Shown in pieces: positions 8,321 to 17,785 of a stretch of DNA of 57,999 nt. Location: NCBI GenBank assembly GCA_963929915.1, contig CAWVJY010000009.1:1-57999 (forward strand). The letters run 5' to 3'. Position 1 is the first letter of the stretch. Each line of letters starts with the position of its first letter. Made by a program: the position numbers and the translations under genes. This DNA is from CAG-273 sp963929915. Lineage in GTDB: Bacteria; Bacillota; Clostridia; TANB77; CAG-508. The notes under the pieces were generated by a model that did not search any database, was not told the DNA's origin, and was given only the letters and a program-made list of their open reading frames with translations.

Positions 8321-8405
8321 TTTCCTTTCTCCTTGTTATAATATGTTTATAAGGTTTATTTAATATGAATTTTATAAACATATTTTATATTTTTTATAAC
8401 TTTGC

Positions 8406-9548
8406 TTATGAATTACTTGGCTTAATATTAGCCTGTGGTTCTGGTCCTTGACTATTTGGCTTTCTTTTTCCTTCTTTTTTTGGTTTTTCTTCTTTTTCAG
8501 AAGGATTTTCTTTCTTCTTTCCTTTACTATTTTTTTTCTCTTTTTCTTCTTTATTTTTCTTTTCTTCTTGCCTTTTCTTTTCGTCTTCTTTACGTATTCT
8601 TTCTCTTTCTTCTTCTTCCTTTTTTTCTTGCTCTCTTCTTGCAATTTCTTGTCTTACTTTTTCTTGCTCTTCAATAATTTTAGAAAGCTCTATTTGTTTT
8701 TTTATCACATCAGATCGAATCATTAAAATAGCTGTAATAACATAAATGCAAGTAATTGCCATATACATAATTGAGAAATATTGTATTGTATAACCTGTTA
8801 AAATATTAGCTACCATGTAAATTAAATTTAATATAATAGGCAATGTTAAACTATATACTGCAATGTTGTAAATAGCTGTAAATTTTAATCTTAAGCCAGA
8901 AAGCAATGCAGTAACATGTCCTAAAAGAGAGTATAAAATAGCATCTATTAATACTGTTCCCAAATAGATGATAAACATGTATATAAATATTGCTACAAAG
9001 AATGCAATATAAACCATATAGACCTGGTTATTGGTTAAAAAGCTCATAATAGCTTGCTTATCTAAATTTACAATATGGTATTGATTGGCAATATCTACTA
9101 ATGAAATAGTTGTTGGAATATTAGACATAGCTGTTTTAAAAATAATGTTATCATTACTAATTACGATTCCATTTTGATAGGTTCTAATTTCTTCTGTATA
9201 TTCATCAATTTGCTCTTGCGTTGCACTAGTATCTATAATAATTTTGCCATAAAACAATTCTGAATCTTCTATGATAATTGGATTTTCTTTTCCTTGAATA
9301 GCTAAATTTCCATTTTCAAACTCAATACTTTCTATATATTCATCTATATAGCTTGTAACACTTTGTAGGGTTTGGTGAAAGCGGTAAGTAATACTTAGTG
9401 TTACAAAGAAAGCAAAAATTAACATAAGAATTACCATATATCCAATTGTTTTACTTATTTTTTGTGCTGCCAATTTTTGATATTCTTCTAACCCTAATAT
9501 ACTTATTTTTACTTTTTTCCAAAATGGTATTTTGCTTTCTTGTTCCAC
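8406..9548 (-). CDS. DUF1189-type membrane protein with Lys/Glu-rich tail
   Basis: A 380-aa integral membrane protein of unknown function, like DUF1189 proteins of Firmicutes. Seen: an N-terminal motif PFWKKVKISILGLEEYQKLA, a helix at about 33-55, an external domain at 60-175, and four further hydrophobic segments between 175 and 290. The last 90 residues (QEKVRQEIARREQEKKEEE) are a charged, probably coiled cytoplasmic tail of almost only Lys, Glu, Arg and Gln. The tail is longer than I expect for the family. The gene sits between cysS and ftsH on the same strand; no role can be stated. Confidence 0.75.
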   Translation of the reverse strand: MEQESKIPFWKKVKISILGLEEYQKLAAQKISKTIGYMVILMLIFAFFVTLSITYRFHQTLQSVTSYIDEYIESIEFENGNLAIQGKENPIIIEDSELFYGKIIIDTSATQEQIDEYTEEIRTYQNGIVISNDNIIFKTAMSNIPTTISLVDIANQYHIVNLDKQAIMSFLTNNQVYMVYIAFFVAIFIYMFIIYLGTVLIDAILYSLLGHVTALLSGLRLKFTAIYNIAVYSLTLPIILNLIYMVANILTGYTIQYFSIMYMAITCIYVITAILMIRSDVIKKQIELSKIIEEQEKVRQEIARREQEKKEEEERERIRKEDEKKRQEEKKNKEEKEKKNSKGKKKENPSEKEEKPKKEGKRKPNSQGPEPQANIKPSNS

Positions 9549-9637
9549 TTAAATTCTAACCGCCTTTCTATTTGCTTTGGTTGTACATTTTTCTTTTTTA
9601 GATTTCTTATATATTATTTGCTTTTTTATTGCTATAT

Positions 9638-11041
9638 TTACAACTTTTCAATTGTCATACTACCATCTTTTGCATCTTTTACTGTATATCCTTTTTCTTT
9701 TAAAGAATCTCTAATTTCATCTGATAAAGCCCAATTTTTTTCTTGTCTTGCTTGTTTTCTTTTTTCTAGCAATGCTTGTATTTCTTTTGGAATTTCTATT
9801 TTTTTGCTTTCTTCTAAATATTTTTTGCTATTTTCTAAATCAAGACCTAATACTTTATCAAACTCTAGTAATAAGTCTGCATATTGTTTTGATTTTTGTG
9901 GATTACGAATAATCTCCCATACAATTCCCATTGCTGCTGGCATATTTAAATCATCATTTATTGTTTCCAAAAATTTATTTTCGTATTCTTTTATTTTTTC
10001 ATTTTCAATTTTTTCAGTTCCTTCTAGATGTTTTACAAATCCTTCTCTTAAACGTGTTAGAGCTGTTTGTGTTGAAAGTGCTGTTTCAAAAGTAAAGTTT
10101 AGTTTGGTACGATAATGTGCTGTAAAACAAAATAGTTTATATGCCAAAGGTTCAATTCCTTTTTCTTGTAATTGATCTAAAGTATAAGTATTTCCTAAGG
10201 ATTTTGACATTTTTCCGCCATCTACTTGCAAAAATTCAACATGCATCCAAAATCTTGCAGGAATTTTTCCTGTTAAGCCTTTACTTTGTGCAATTTCGTT
10301 TTCATGATGAGTAGGAATATGATCAACTCCACCTGTGTGGATATCAAATTGGTCTCCTAAATATTTTCTACCCATTGCAGAACATTCAATATGCCAACCA
10401 GGGTAAGATAATCCCCAAGGACTTTCCCATTTCATAATATGGTTTTCTGGTGCTTTAATCCATAAAGCAAAATCATAAGGACTTCTTTTTTCTTCATCTA
10501 CATCTACTCTAGCACCTGCAATTTGCTCATCCAATTTTCTATTTGATAGCACTGGATATTTATCAAGTTTTGAAATATCAAAATAAATTCCTTTACTTGT
10601 TTCATAAGCATATCCATTTTTCATTAACCCTTCTACAAATTCTAACATTTCTGGAATATGATCTGTTGCTTTGGCAATAATTTCTGGAGTTTGTATATTG
10701 AGTCTTCCCATATCTCTAAAGAAGACATCAGAATAATATTTAGCAATCTCATAAGGATCCTTATTTTCCTTTCTAGCTGCTTTTTCCATTTTGTCTTCGC
10801 CCTCGTCAGCATCAGACTCTAAATGTCCTACATCTGTGATATTCATAACATGTTTTAGTTTGTATCCATTATATTGTAAAACTCTTCTTAAGGTATCCAT
10901 AAATACATAAGTTCTAAAATTGCCTATGTGTGCATAGCTATACACAGTTGGTCCGCATGAATACATGCGAACCGTATTATCTTCTAGTGGCTTAAATTCT
11001 TCCTTTTTTCTTGTTAAAGTATTATATAGTTGAAGTTCCAT
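9638..11041 (-). CDS. cysS: Cysteinyl-tRNA synthetase
   Basis: Class I aminoacyl-tRNA synthetase that charges tRNA-Cys. Seen in 467 aa: a zinc- and substrate-binding start with YSCGPTVYSYAHIGNFRTYVFMD (HIGN is the HIGH equivalent), LSYPGWHIECSAM with further zinc ligands, and GGKMSKSLGN (KMSKS loop). The C-terminal DALR-like region ends in KDGSMTIEKL. Length matches the family. AGAGGA precedes the ATG at 11041. No T-box-like leader is visible in the 119 bases upstream. Confidence 0.97.
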   Translation of the reverse strand: MELQLYNTLTRKKEEFKPLEDNTVRMYSCGPTVYSYAHIGNFRTYVFMDTLRRVLQYNGYKLKHVMNITDVGHLESDADEGEDKMEKAARKENKDPYEIAKYYSDVFFRDMGRLNIQTPEIIAKATDHIPEMLEFVEGLMKNGYAYETSKGIYFDISKLDKYPVLSNRKLDEQIAGARVDVDEEKRSPYDFALWIKAPENHIMKWESPWGLSYPGWHIECSAMGRKYLGDQFDIHTGGVDHIPTHHENEIAQSKGLTGKIPARFWMHVEFLQVDGGKMSKSLGNTYTLDQLQEKGIEPLAYKLFCFTAHYRTKLNFTFETALSTQTALTRLREGFVKHLEGTEKIENEKIKEYENKFLETINDDLNMPAAMGIVWEIIRNPQKSKQYADLLLEFDKVLGLDLENSKKYLEESKKIEIPKEIQALLEKRKQARQEKNWALSDEIRDSLKEKGYTVKDAKDGSMTIEKL

Positions 11042-11160
11042 AAAAATTTTCCTCTCATTATCATCTCTATATTTTTTATCTTTTCATGATTTTTGTATTT
11101 TTCATTTTATGACTAAGTTGTTGTTTGCTAATATATATTGTTAATAACTTACCTTAGTTT

Positions 11161-13923
11161 TTAAGTGGCTGGTGTTTGTGTATTTTGTGTGTTTTCTGTA
11201 TTACTTGGAGGAGTTACTGGCTCTTCTGGGGTAGTTGGCTCCTCTGGTTCTGTTGGTGTAGTTGGTTCTTCTGGATCTGTTGGAGTAGTAGGTTCTTCTG
11301 TATTACCTCCTGAAGGTGGAGTAGTTATTTGATTTACTGTAATTACAATAGTAACTCCTTTATCTACTTTTGTTCCTTCTGATAAGCTTTGTCTAATAAC
11401 CACACCATTTGTTTGGTCTGAATGATGTTCATAAATTACTTGTATATTAAGTCCTGCTAATGCTGTTTTAGCCTCTGCTTCCGTTTTTCCAACCACATTA
11501 GTAATTGTAACCTTATTGGTCTCTTCATTATGAATGGTACATTCTTCTGTTGGAACTTCATAACTACTTGCTCCTCGTGTTTCCCAATTTCCATAAGCTT
11601 CTTTTTCTGGTTCTGCTGTATAATATTTTGTTTCTGTTTCAGGACAATATTGGTTTGCTACTTTTTTGCTTTCTGTACAAATTTCTACTGTTACATGTCC
11701 ATCACATTCTTCTGGTATATTACCTTCTGCAAAATATTCTGTATATGTACTTTTACAAGCACTTGTTGCTAATTTTCCAGATTGTCTACATACTTTTTTA
11801 CTTACTACACTATCTGGCTTTTCAAATCTTTTTCCATCTAAATCTTCATGTATTGCATCCATAACATTTGCCCAAATATTTCTTGCTGAATTAGGATAAT
11901 ATAATGTCCATTCATTTGATTTTCCAAAACCGTACCATGTTGCTGCCGCATAATATGGAGTATATCCACAAAGCCATTTATGCCTTGCTGCATCTGTTGT
12001 ACCAGTTTTAGCTGCTACATCCATGCCAGAAATAGCACATGCACTAGCTGTTCCTTGGGAACCTGTAACAACATCTGTTAAAATATCTGATATAATAAAG
12101 GCATTTGCTTCTGATATTACTCTTCTAGTTTCTTGTGTTGACTCCACTACTGTGTTTCCTTCTGAATCTACTAATTTTTCATAAAAAGTTGGTTCAATAT
12201 ATTCTCCACCATTAGCTAAGCAAGCATAAGCTGCTGCCATTTGTAATGGGCTAGACCCATGTGTTTGACCACCAATTGCTAATGTAAGTCCATTATCTTC
12301 CTCTTTGGTATACGTGGTTAAACCAAATTCATGTAAATAATCAATTCCAGTACTAATTCCTACATTAGATAGAATTTTCATATTGACAATATTAGAGGAA
12401 ACTTCAATTGCTTTTCTTACTGTACATAATCCCATATAATATTGCCCTGCATTTTGAGGTCTATAGCCTAAGCCTGGAAAATCTGTCACATTATCATTAT
12501 AAATAGTAGAAGCCGTAATTACTTTTTCTTCTAGACCTGGTGCAATATTGACAAGTGGTTTAATGGCAGAACCTGTTTGTGGATAATTATCTACTGCATA
12601 ATTCCAATTACGTCCCCCATCTTGCTGTAAATCTCCACCCAATGCTACTACCTTTCCATTAGTATGGTCAATTACTACCATACCTGCATTAGTTCTATAA
12701 GTTACTTTTTTAGACTTTCCATTTTCATCTTTTTCTGTAACAGTACGCTCTTGCACATAAGCATCTTTTGCCATTTCTTTAATTACAATATCTTGAATCT
12801 CAGAATCTTGAGTGGTATAAAGTTTATATCCTCCAGATTTAATCATAGATACTGCTGCATCATAATCTAAATCTTTTGCTTCTGCCAAGTCTTGTGCTAC
12901 TTCCCTAATTGCGGTTTCAACAAAATAAGATGTTGATCCTATTTCTATTTTTCCTTTTTTAAATTCAAGTCCGTTTTCTACTTTTTCTACTGCTTCATTA
13001 TATAGTTTTTCTGCCTCTTCTGGATCATCACTAATTCTATTTTGTTCTTTCATAAAGTCTAATACTAGTTTAGTTCTTGATTTTATTAATTCGGAATGGT
13101 CATTTTCTTCATCATATGGGTCATACATATTTGGAGCGTTATTAATTCCTGCTAAGAATGCAGATTCTGCTAGGTCTAAGTCTTTGGCAGATTTGTCGAA
13201 ATAATAGGTTGCACCATATTCTACACCATGAAGGTCATTGCCACCAACAAATATAACATTTAAATAGGTTTCTAATATTTGTTCTTTGGTAAGCATTTGT
13301 TCTATTTGGTATGCTCTAGACATCTCACGAATCTTTCTTTCTACACCTGCCATACCAGTATCTGCTTTATCTTTCATAAGGTTTTTTACTAATTGTTGGG
13401 TAATAGTACTACCACCACCAACATCTGAAGTTCCACTATTAAAAATATAACTAATAGTTGCCTTTGCTGTTCTTAGAATATCTACACCAGAATGTTCATA
13501 AAACCTTTTATCTTCTATGGCAATATAGGCATTTGCTGTATATTTTCCCATTTGGTCTAATGTAACATTTTTTCTATTGCCATCACCTTCTTCTGCTGAA
13601 AGTTTTGTCATTAAACCTTCACTAGAGTCATATACTTCAGTATTTTCTTTTGCTATTAAATCTTCTGCATTAATAGCCCATGTATCGCTAAAGAAAATAC
13701 CTGCAAATACACCAACTCCAGCTAAACCACAAAGCACAATTAATAAAAAGAAAATTAAAATTACCTTTTTTAATTTGGAATGTTTTTTCTTTTTCTTATT
13801 TCCCTTTGTATTTACTTTTTGAGTTTCTTCTTTATCATTTCTTGTCTTCTTTTTTGTTTTGCTTGGTTCTATTTTATATTGTTTTGTATTACTACTTGTT
13901 TTAGTATTTTTTTTATTTCCCAT
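11161..13923 (-). CDS. Class A penicillin-binding protein (PBP1A type) with PASTA domain
   Basis: Bifunctional peptidoglycan glycosyltransferase/transpeptidase. Start chosen at ATG 13923 (MGNKKNTKTSS), since AAGGAGG lies just before it; the in-frame ATG at 13953 would put that site inside the gene. Seen in 920 aa: a Lys-rich cytoplasmic tail, a membrane helix (VILIFFLLIVLCGLAGVGVF), a GT51 domain with EDKRFYEHSGVD and GGGSTITQQLVKN, and a transpeptidase with SxxK (TGSAIKPL), SSN and KTGT. A PASTA-like domain (ITNVVGKTEAEAKTALAGL) and a Pro/Thr/Glu tail (PEEPTTPTEPEEPTTP) end the protein. PASTA domains bind peptidoglycan fragments or beta-lactams; the tail probably spans the wall. Confidence 0.95.
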   Translation of the reverse strand: MGNKKNTKTSSNTKQYKIEPSKTKKKTRNDKEETQKVNTKGNKKKKKHSKLKKVILIFFLLIVLCGLAGVGVFAGIFFSDTWAINAEDLIAKENTEVYDSSEGLMTKLSAEEGDGNRKNVTLDQMGKYTANAYIAIEDKRFYEHSGVDILRTAKATISYIFNSGTSDVGGGSTITQQLVKNLMKDKADTGMAGVERKIREMSRAYQIEQMLTKEQILETYLNVIFVGGNDLHGVEYGATYYFDKSAKDLDLAESAFLAGINNAPNMYDPYDEENDHSELIKSRTKLVLDFMKEQNRISDDPEEAEKLYNEAVEKVENGLEFKKGKIEIGSTSYFVETAIREVAQDLAEAKDLDYDAAVSMIKSGGYKLYTTQDSEIQDIVIKEMAKDAYVQERTVTEKDENGKSKKVTYRTNAGMVVIDHTNGKVVALGGDLQQDGGRNWNYAVDNYPQTGSAIKPLVNIAPGLEEKVITASTIYNDNVTDFPGLGYRPQNAGQYYMGLCTVRKAIEVSSNIVNMKILSNVGISTGIDYLHEFGLTTYTKEEDNGLTLAIGGQTHGSSPLQMAAAYACLANGGEYIEPTFYEKLVDSEGNTVVESTQETRRVISEANAFIISDILTDVVTGSQGTASACAISGMDVAAKTGTTDAARHKWLCGYTPYYAAATWYGFGKSNEWTLYYPNSARNIWANVMDAIHEDLDGKRFEKPDSVVSKKVCRQSGKLATSACKSTYTEYFAEGNIPEECDGHVTVEICTESKKVANQYCPETETKYYTAEPEKEAYGNWETRGASSYEVPTEECTIHNEETNKVTITNVVGKTEAEAKTALAGLNIQVIYEHHSDQTNGVVIRQSLSEGTKVDKGVTIVITVNQITTPPSGGNTEEPTTPTDPEEPTTPTEPEEPTTPEEPVTPPSNTENTQNTQTPAT

Positions 13924-14026
13924 TGGATATCCTCCTTGGCTAAATTTTGACATATATATTATATAATATATTCTGAAAAAAGCAAAGTATTTTAAGAAAT
14001 TTTTAAGTTTTTCTAGTTTTTATAAT

Positions 14027-14107
14027 AAATTAATACTTTCTATATCTTTTTTATTTACATCTTAATGTAGGACATACATAAAAAGGTATAGAAAGTATTT
14101 AATTTAC
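14027..14107. repeat. Long inverted repeat between dnaJ and pbp1A
   Basis: About 26 bp (ATACTTTCTATA then a T-rich end) at 14027-14054 pairs with 14079-14107 around a 24-base loop that itself holds TACATCTTAATGTA. May be a terminator or a minimal mobile repeat. Confidence 0.65.
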
Positions 14108-14120
14108 AATAAAATAATTA

Positions 14121-14263
14121 AAAGTATTAGAATTGTCTTTTGAGATTTTTAAAGCCTTGCGTAGGCGACCATTGTGACAGCTGTACGAGGCATTTATGCC
14201 GAAGTTACAGATGTCCAAAAGGGGAAAGGTTTTAAAAATTGAAAAAGACAATTCTAATACTTT
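14121..14263 (-). repeat. Structured repeat family B, copy 1
   Basis: Stem-loop starting 10 bases after the dnaJ stop. Outer stem AAGTATTAGAATTGTC with its perfect complement. The core has CCTTGCGTAGGCGACCATTG, GACAGCTGT and CCAAAAGGGGAAAGG. The second copy at 46119-46260 lies equally close after pheT and has a different but complementary outer stem. Confidence 0.8.
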
Positions 14264-14272
14264 AGTTATACC

Positions 14273-15433
14273 TTATCCAAAAATCCCTTTTTTCTTTACT
14301 GGTGGTTGCTCATTCATTGTTTTTGCAAGTTCTACTAAGAGTTTTCTTTGTTCTTGGCTTAATCTTTTTGGAACTTGAACAATTACTTGAAAAACAAAAT
14401 CTCCTTGTCCACTGCCATTTAAATTTTTAAATCCTTTGTTGCGAATTACAAATTTTGTTCCCGTTTGTGTTCCTTCTGGAATTTTATAACTTTCTTCTGT
14501 TCCATCTACCATTGGAATTTTAAGTTCTGCGCCTAGAGTTGCTTGGGTAAAGGTAATTGGAATATCACAAAGTACATTATTTCCTTTTCTAGAATAAATA
14601 CTATGTCTTTTTACATGTACGGTAATATATAAATCTCCTTTTCCTCCTCCATTTTCACCAGGTTCTCCTTCTCCTCGTAATACAATGGTTTGGTTATCAT
14701 CTACACCTGCAGGTATTTTTACCGTTAGCCTTACTTGATTACGTACTGTTCCTTTTCCCTTACAGGTTTCGCAAGGTTCTTTTATTACTTTTCCTGTTCC
14801 ATGGCAATTGGTACAAGTTCTCATAGTTTGCATTTGACCTAAAATAGTAGTTTGCACTTGTTTAATTTGTCCTGTTCCATGGCATACACTACAAGTTTCT
14901 GGATGTGTCCCAGGTTTTGTTCCCTCTCCATGGCAAGTGTTGCAGGTTTCACGGCGGTTAAGTGTTACATATCTTTCTGTTCCTAAAAAGGATTCTTCAA
15001 AACTAATTTCTATATCATAACGTAAATCGGCTCCTTTTCTTGGTCCGTTTGCTCTGCTAGACCTTGAACTGCCTCCAAATCCACCTCCAAAAAAGGAGGA
15101 AAAAATATCTCCTAGGTCTCCAAAATCACTAAATCCATCAAATCCTGTTGAATAGGTATAAGTACCACTTCCAAAAGGGCCTCCTGCTCCTCCACCAAAA
15201 CCTTGTGGACCGTCTGGTCCAAATTGATCATACATACGTCTTTTTTGGCTATCAGATAAAGTTTCATAAGCTTCATTTATTTCTTTAAACTTAGCTTCTG
15301 CTTCTTCTTTATTATCAGGATTAGCATCTGGATGATATTTTTTGGCTAATTTTCGATATGCTTTTTTTATTTCCTCGTCACTTGCATTTTTATTTACACC
15401 AAGCACTTCGTAATAATCTCTCTTATTTGCCAT
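14273..15433 (-). CDS. dnaJ: Chaperone DnaJ
   Basis: Hsp40 co-chaperone that delivers substrates to DnaK and stimulates its ATPase. Seen in 386 aa: a J domain (residues 4-70) with HPD in KKYHPDANPD, a Gly/Phe-rich linker at 75-125, four CxxCxGxG zinc motifs (CNTCHGEG, CSVCHGTG, CTNCHGTG, CETCKGKG) at about 155-220, and the C-terminal substrate-binding domains. Last gene of hrcA-grpE-dnaK-dnaJ, 206 bases after dnaK; a stem-loop and a REP copy lie between. GAGGA precedes the ATG. Expected to be under HrcA/CIRCE control with the operon. Confidence 0.98.
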   Translation of the reverse strand: MANKRDYYEVLGVNKNASDEEIKKAYRKLAKKYHPDANPDNKEEAEAKFKEINEAYETLSDSQKRRMYDQFGPDGPQGFGGGAGGPFGSGTYTYSTGFDGFSDFGDLGDIFSSFFGGGFGGSSRSSRANGPRKGADLRYDIEISFEESFLGTERYVTLNRRETCNTCHGEGTKPGTHPETCSVCHGTGQIKQVQTTILGQMQTMRTCTNCHGTGKVIKEPCETCKGKGTVRNQVRLTVKIPAGVDDNQTIVLRGEGEPGENGGGKGDLYITVHVKRHSIYSRKGNNVLCDIPITFTQATLGAELKIPMVDGTEESYKIPEGTQTGTKFVIRNKGFKNLNGSGQGDFVFQVIVQVPKRLSQEQRKLLVELAKTMNEQPPVKKKGIFG

Positions 15434-15465
15434 TTTCTAATTCCTCACAATTTTATTTTAGAAAC

Positions 15466-15492
15466 AAGTGCACTTAAAATTTTAGTGCACTT
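15466..15492. promoter_or_regulatory. Stem-loop between dnaK and dnaJ
   Basis: AAGTGCACT and AGTGCACTT form a 9-bp stem with an AT-rich loop. No strong T-run follows on the minus strand. It could tune dnaJ expression or protect mRNA ends. Confidence 0.45.
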
Positions 15493-15592
15493 ATTTATTT
15501 TCTTATTTCATATTTCTTATTTTTTATTTCTTATTATTCTATTTTTTATTATTTTATGAATTATTTTTTATTTGGTAAATTATCATTTGGAT

Positions 15593-15640
15593 GAAGTGTC
15601 CCAAGTGGCCCCATTAGGGGCCAGTGAGAACCGTCCCCAC
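15593..15640. repeat. REP-like palindrome, copy 1 (after dnaK)
   Basis: GAAGTGTCCCAAGTGGCCCC, a short loop, then GGGGCCAGTGAGAACCGTCC. It begins right at the dnaK stop. An inverted copy lies before dnaK (17535-17579) and a third between pheS and pheT. Much more GC-rich than its surroundings. The GGGGACGGTTCT core resembles widespread REP sequences. Confidence 0.85.
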
Positions 15641-17514
15641 TAATCCACCTTGTAGTCTGCATCATGAATGTTTCCATTTTCGTCTGCATGAGGACCTTGG
15701 TTAGTACTGTCATTTGCTTCACTACTATTATTGTTACCTGCTGCGTTTGCCGCATTTTGTGCTTGTTGTTGTGCTTCAGCTGTTTGTTTATATAATTTTT
15801 CTGTAATTGAATAAAATACGGTTGTTAATTTTTCTGTTGCAGATTTAATTGCTTCTACGTCTGAGCCTTCTAGTGCTTTTTTAACATTTGCAATTTCTGT
15901 TTCTGCTTTTGCTTTTTCTTCTCCGCTAATTTTGTCTCCTAATTCTTCTATTGTTTTTTGGCAGTTATATACTAAGCTTTCTGCATTATTTCTAGCTTCA
16001 ATTTCTTCTTTTCTCTTTTTGTCTTCAGCTGCATGTGCTTCTGCTTCTTTTACTGCTTTTTCAATATCTTCATCAGAAAGGTTAGTGCTTGCAGTAATAG
16101 CCACTTGTTGACTATTTCCTGTTGCCATATCTTTTGCAGATACGTGTACAATTCCGTTTGCATCAATATCAAAAGTTACTTCAATTTGTGGTACGCCACG
16201 TGGTGCTGCTGGAATTCCTGTTAATTGGAATCTTCCTAATGTTTTGTTATCTGCTGCCATTTCACGTTCACCTTGTAATACGTGAATTTCTACACTTGTT
16301 TGACCATCTGCTGCTGTTGAGAATACTTGTGATTTTTTGGTTGGAATAGTTGTATTTCTTTCAATTAATTTTGTAAATACTCCACCTAATGTTTCAATAC
16401 CAAGTGATAATGGTGTTACATCTAGTAATACTAAGTCTTTTACATCTCCAGAAAGTACACCACCTTGAATAGCTGCACCAATTGCAACACATTCATCTGG
16501 GTTAATTCCTTTATCTGGTTCTTTTCCTGTAATTTTCTTTACAGCTTCTTGTACAGCAGGAACCCTTGTAGAACCACCAACTAATAATACTTTATGCAAA
16601 TCATTTGCAGTAATTCCTGCATCTTTCATAGCTTTTTCTACTGGAATTTTTGTTGCTTCTATTAAGTCATGAATTAATTCTTCAAATTTTGCTCTAGTAA
16701 GAGTAATATCCATATGTTTTGGTCCTGTTGCATCTGCCGTAATAAATGGTAAATTAATTTGTGTTTGTTGCATTCCAGAAAGCTCAATTTTAGCTTTTTC
16801 TGCAGCTTCTTTTAGACGTTGCATAGCCATTTTATCTGTAGATAAATCAATACCATTTGATTTTTTAAATTCTGCTACTAAATAGTCTATAATTCTTTGG
16901 TCAAAGTCATCTCCACCAAGTCTTGTATTTCCATTTGTTGCTAATACTTCAAATACACCATCACCAATATCTAGAATAGAAACATCAAATGTTCCTCCAC
17001 CTAAGTCATATACCATAATTTTTTGATCTTGGTCTTCTTTATCCATACCAAAAGCTAAAGCTGCTGCTGTTGGTTCATTAATAATTCTTAGAACTTCTAG
17101 ACCAGCAATTTTACCAGCATCTTTTGTTGCTTGTCTTTGACTATCACTAAAATATGCAGGTACTGTAATAACAGCTTGTGTAACTGGCTGTCCTAAATAA
17201 TTTTCTGCATCTGTTTTTAATTTTTGTAGAATCATAGCAGAAATTTCTTGTGGAGAGAATTCATCTCCTTCAATTTTTACTTTTCTATTAGTTCCCATAT
17301 CTCTTTTAATAGAAATAACGGTATTTTCTGGATTAGTAACTGCTTGACGTTTTGCAATTTGTCCTACTAATCTTTCTCCATTTTTTGAAAATGCTACAAC
17401 AGATGGAGTAGTTCTATTTCCTTCTGCATTTGGAATAACAACTGGTTCTCCTCCTTCCATTACTGCAACACATGAATTTGTTGTACCTAAGTCAATACCT
17501 ATAATTTTTCCCAT
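15640..17514 (-). CDS. dnaK: Chaperone DnaK (Hsp70)
   Basis: ATP-driven Hsp70 that folds and protects proteins with DnaJ and GrpE. Seen in 624 aa: phosphate-1 motif IGIDLGTTNSCVAVMEGG, VPAYFSDSQRQATKDAG, phosphate-2 motif VYDLGGGTFDVSILD, an adenosine motif with VLLVGGSTRVPAV, the linker KDLVLLDVTPLSLGIETLGG, then the substrate domain and helical lid. The end, GPHADENGNIHDADYKVD, replaces the EEVD-like tail and is normal for Firmicutes. Sits between grpE and dnaJ. Inverted REP-like palindromes flank it on both sides, one touching the stop codon. AAGGAAG precedes the ATG. Confidence 0.98.
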   Translation of the reverse strand: MGKIIGIDLGTTNSCVAVMEGGEPVVIPNAEGNRTTPSVVAFSKNGERLVGQIAKRQAVTNPENTVISIKRDMGTNRKVKIEGDEFSPQEISAMILQKLKTDAENYLGQPVTQAVITVPAYFSDSQRQATKDAGKIAGLEVLRIINEPTAAALAFGMDKEDQDQKIMVYDLGGGTFDVSILDIGDGVFEVLATNGNTRLGGDDFDQRIIDYLVAEFKKSNGIDLSTDKMAMQRLKEAAEKAKIELSGMQQTQINLPFITADATGPKHMDITLTRAKFEELIHDLIEATKIPVEKAMKDAGITANDLHKVLLVGGSTRVPAVQEAVKKITGKEPDKGINPDECVAIGAAIQGGVLSGDVKDLVLLDVTPLSLGIETLGGVFTKLIERNTTIPTKKSQVFSTAADGQTSVEIHVLQGEREMAADNKTLGRFQLTGIPAAPRGVPQIEVTFDIDANGIVHVSAKDMATGNSQQVAITASTNLSDEDIEKAVKEAEAHAAEDKKRKEEIEARNNAESLVYNCQKTIEELGDKISGEEKAKAETEIANVKKALEGSDVEAIKSATEKLTTVFYSITEKLYKQTAEAQQQAQNAANAAGNNNSSEANDSTNQGPHADENGNIHDADYKVD

Positions 17515-17534
17515 AATAAATCTTCCTTTCTTTG

Positions 17535-17579
17535 TTGGGGACGGTTCTCACTGGCCCCAAAAGGGGTCACTTGGGACAC
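17535..17579. repeat. REP-like palindrome, copy 2 (before dnaK)
   Basis: TGGGGACGGTTCTCACTGG, loop, then the complement through GTCACTTGGGACAC. Inverted relative to copy 1. It falls in the grpE-dnaK spacer, 20 bases before the dnaK start. Confidence 0.85.
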
Positions 17580-17607
17580 ATCTCCCTTAATTTGATTTTT
17601 TTATAAT

Positions 17608-17746
17608 TATCATATTTTATCGTAGCAGTGCCGTGCAGTGACCAAACGAAGCCATTAGGCTGAGTGCAATTGGAACAGCCAACCTACTAGTTTTTCTAAA
17701 TCAGGAGGCTGGAACCCGCAAGGCACGAGAAGATAAAATAGAATAA
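17608..17746. repeat. Structured intergenic element F (single copy)
   Basis: Outer stem (ATATTTTATC with GATAAAATA, extended by a few pairs), then GTGCC with GGCAC, and inner pairings such as GCCATTAGGC. It lies about 40 bases after grpE. The overall design (variable AT-rich outer stem, GC-richer core) resembles families A, B and H, but the sequence is different. Confidence 0.6.
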
Positions 17747-17785
17747 CAATTTTTAATAAAAGTATATATTAAAAAAATTAAAATC

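Noticed and set aside
8372..8644. Lys/Arg-only frame on the minus strand
   Set aside because: Out-of-frame reading of the Lys/Glu-rich tail of the DUF1189 protein.
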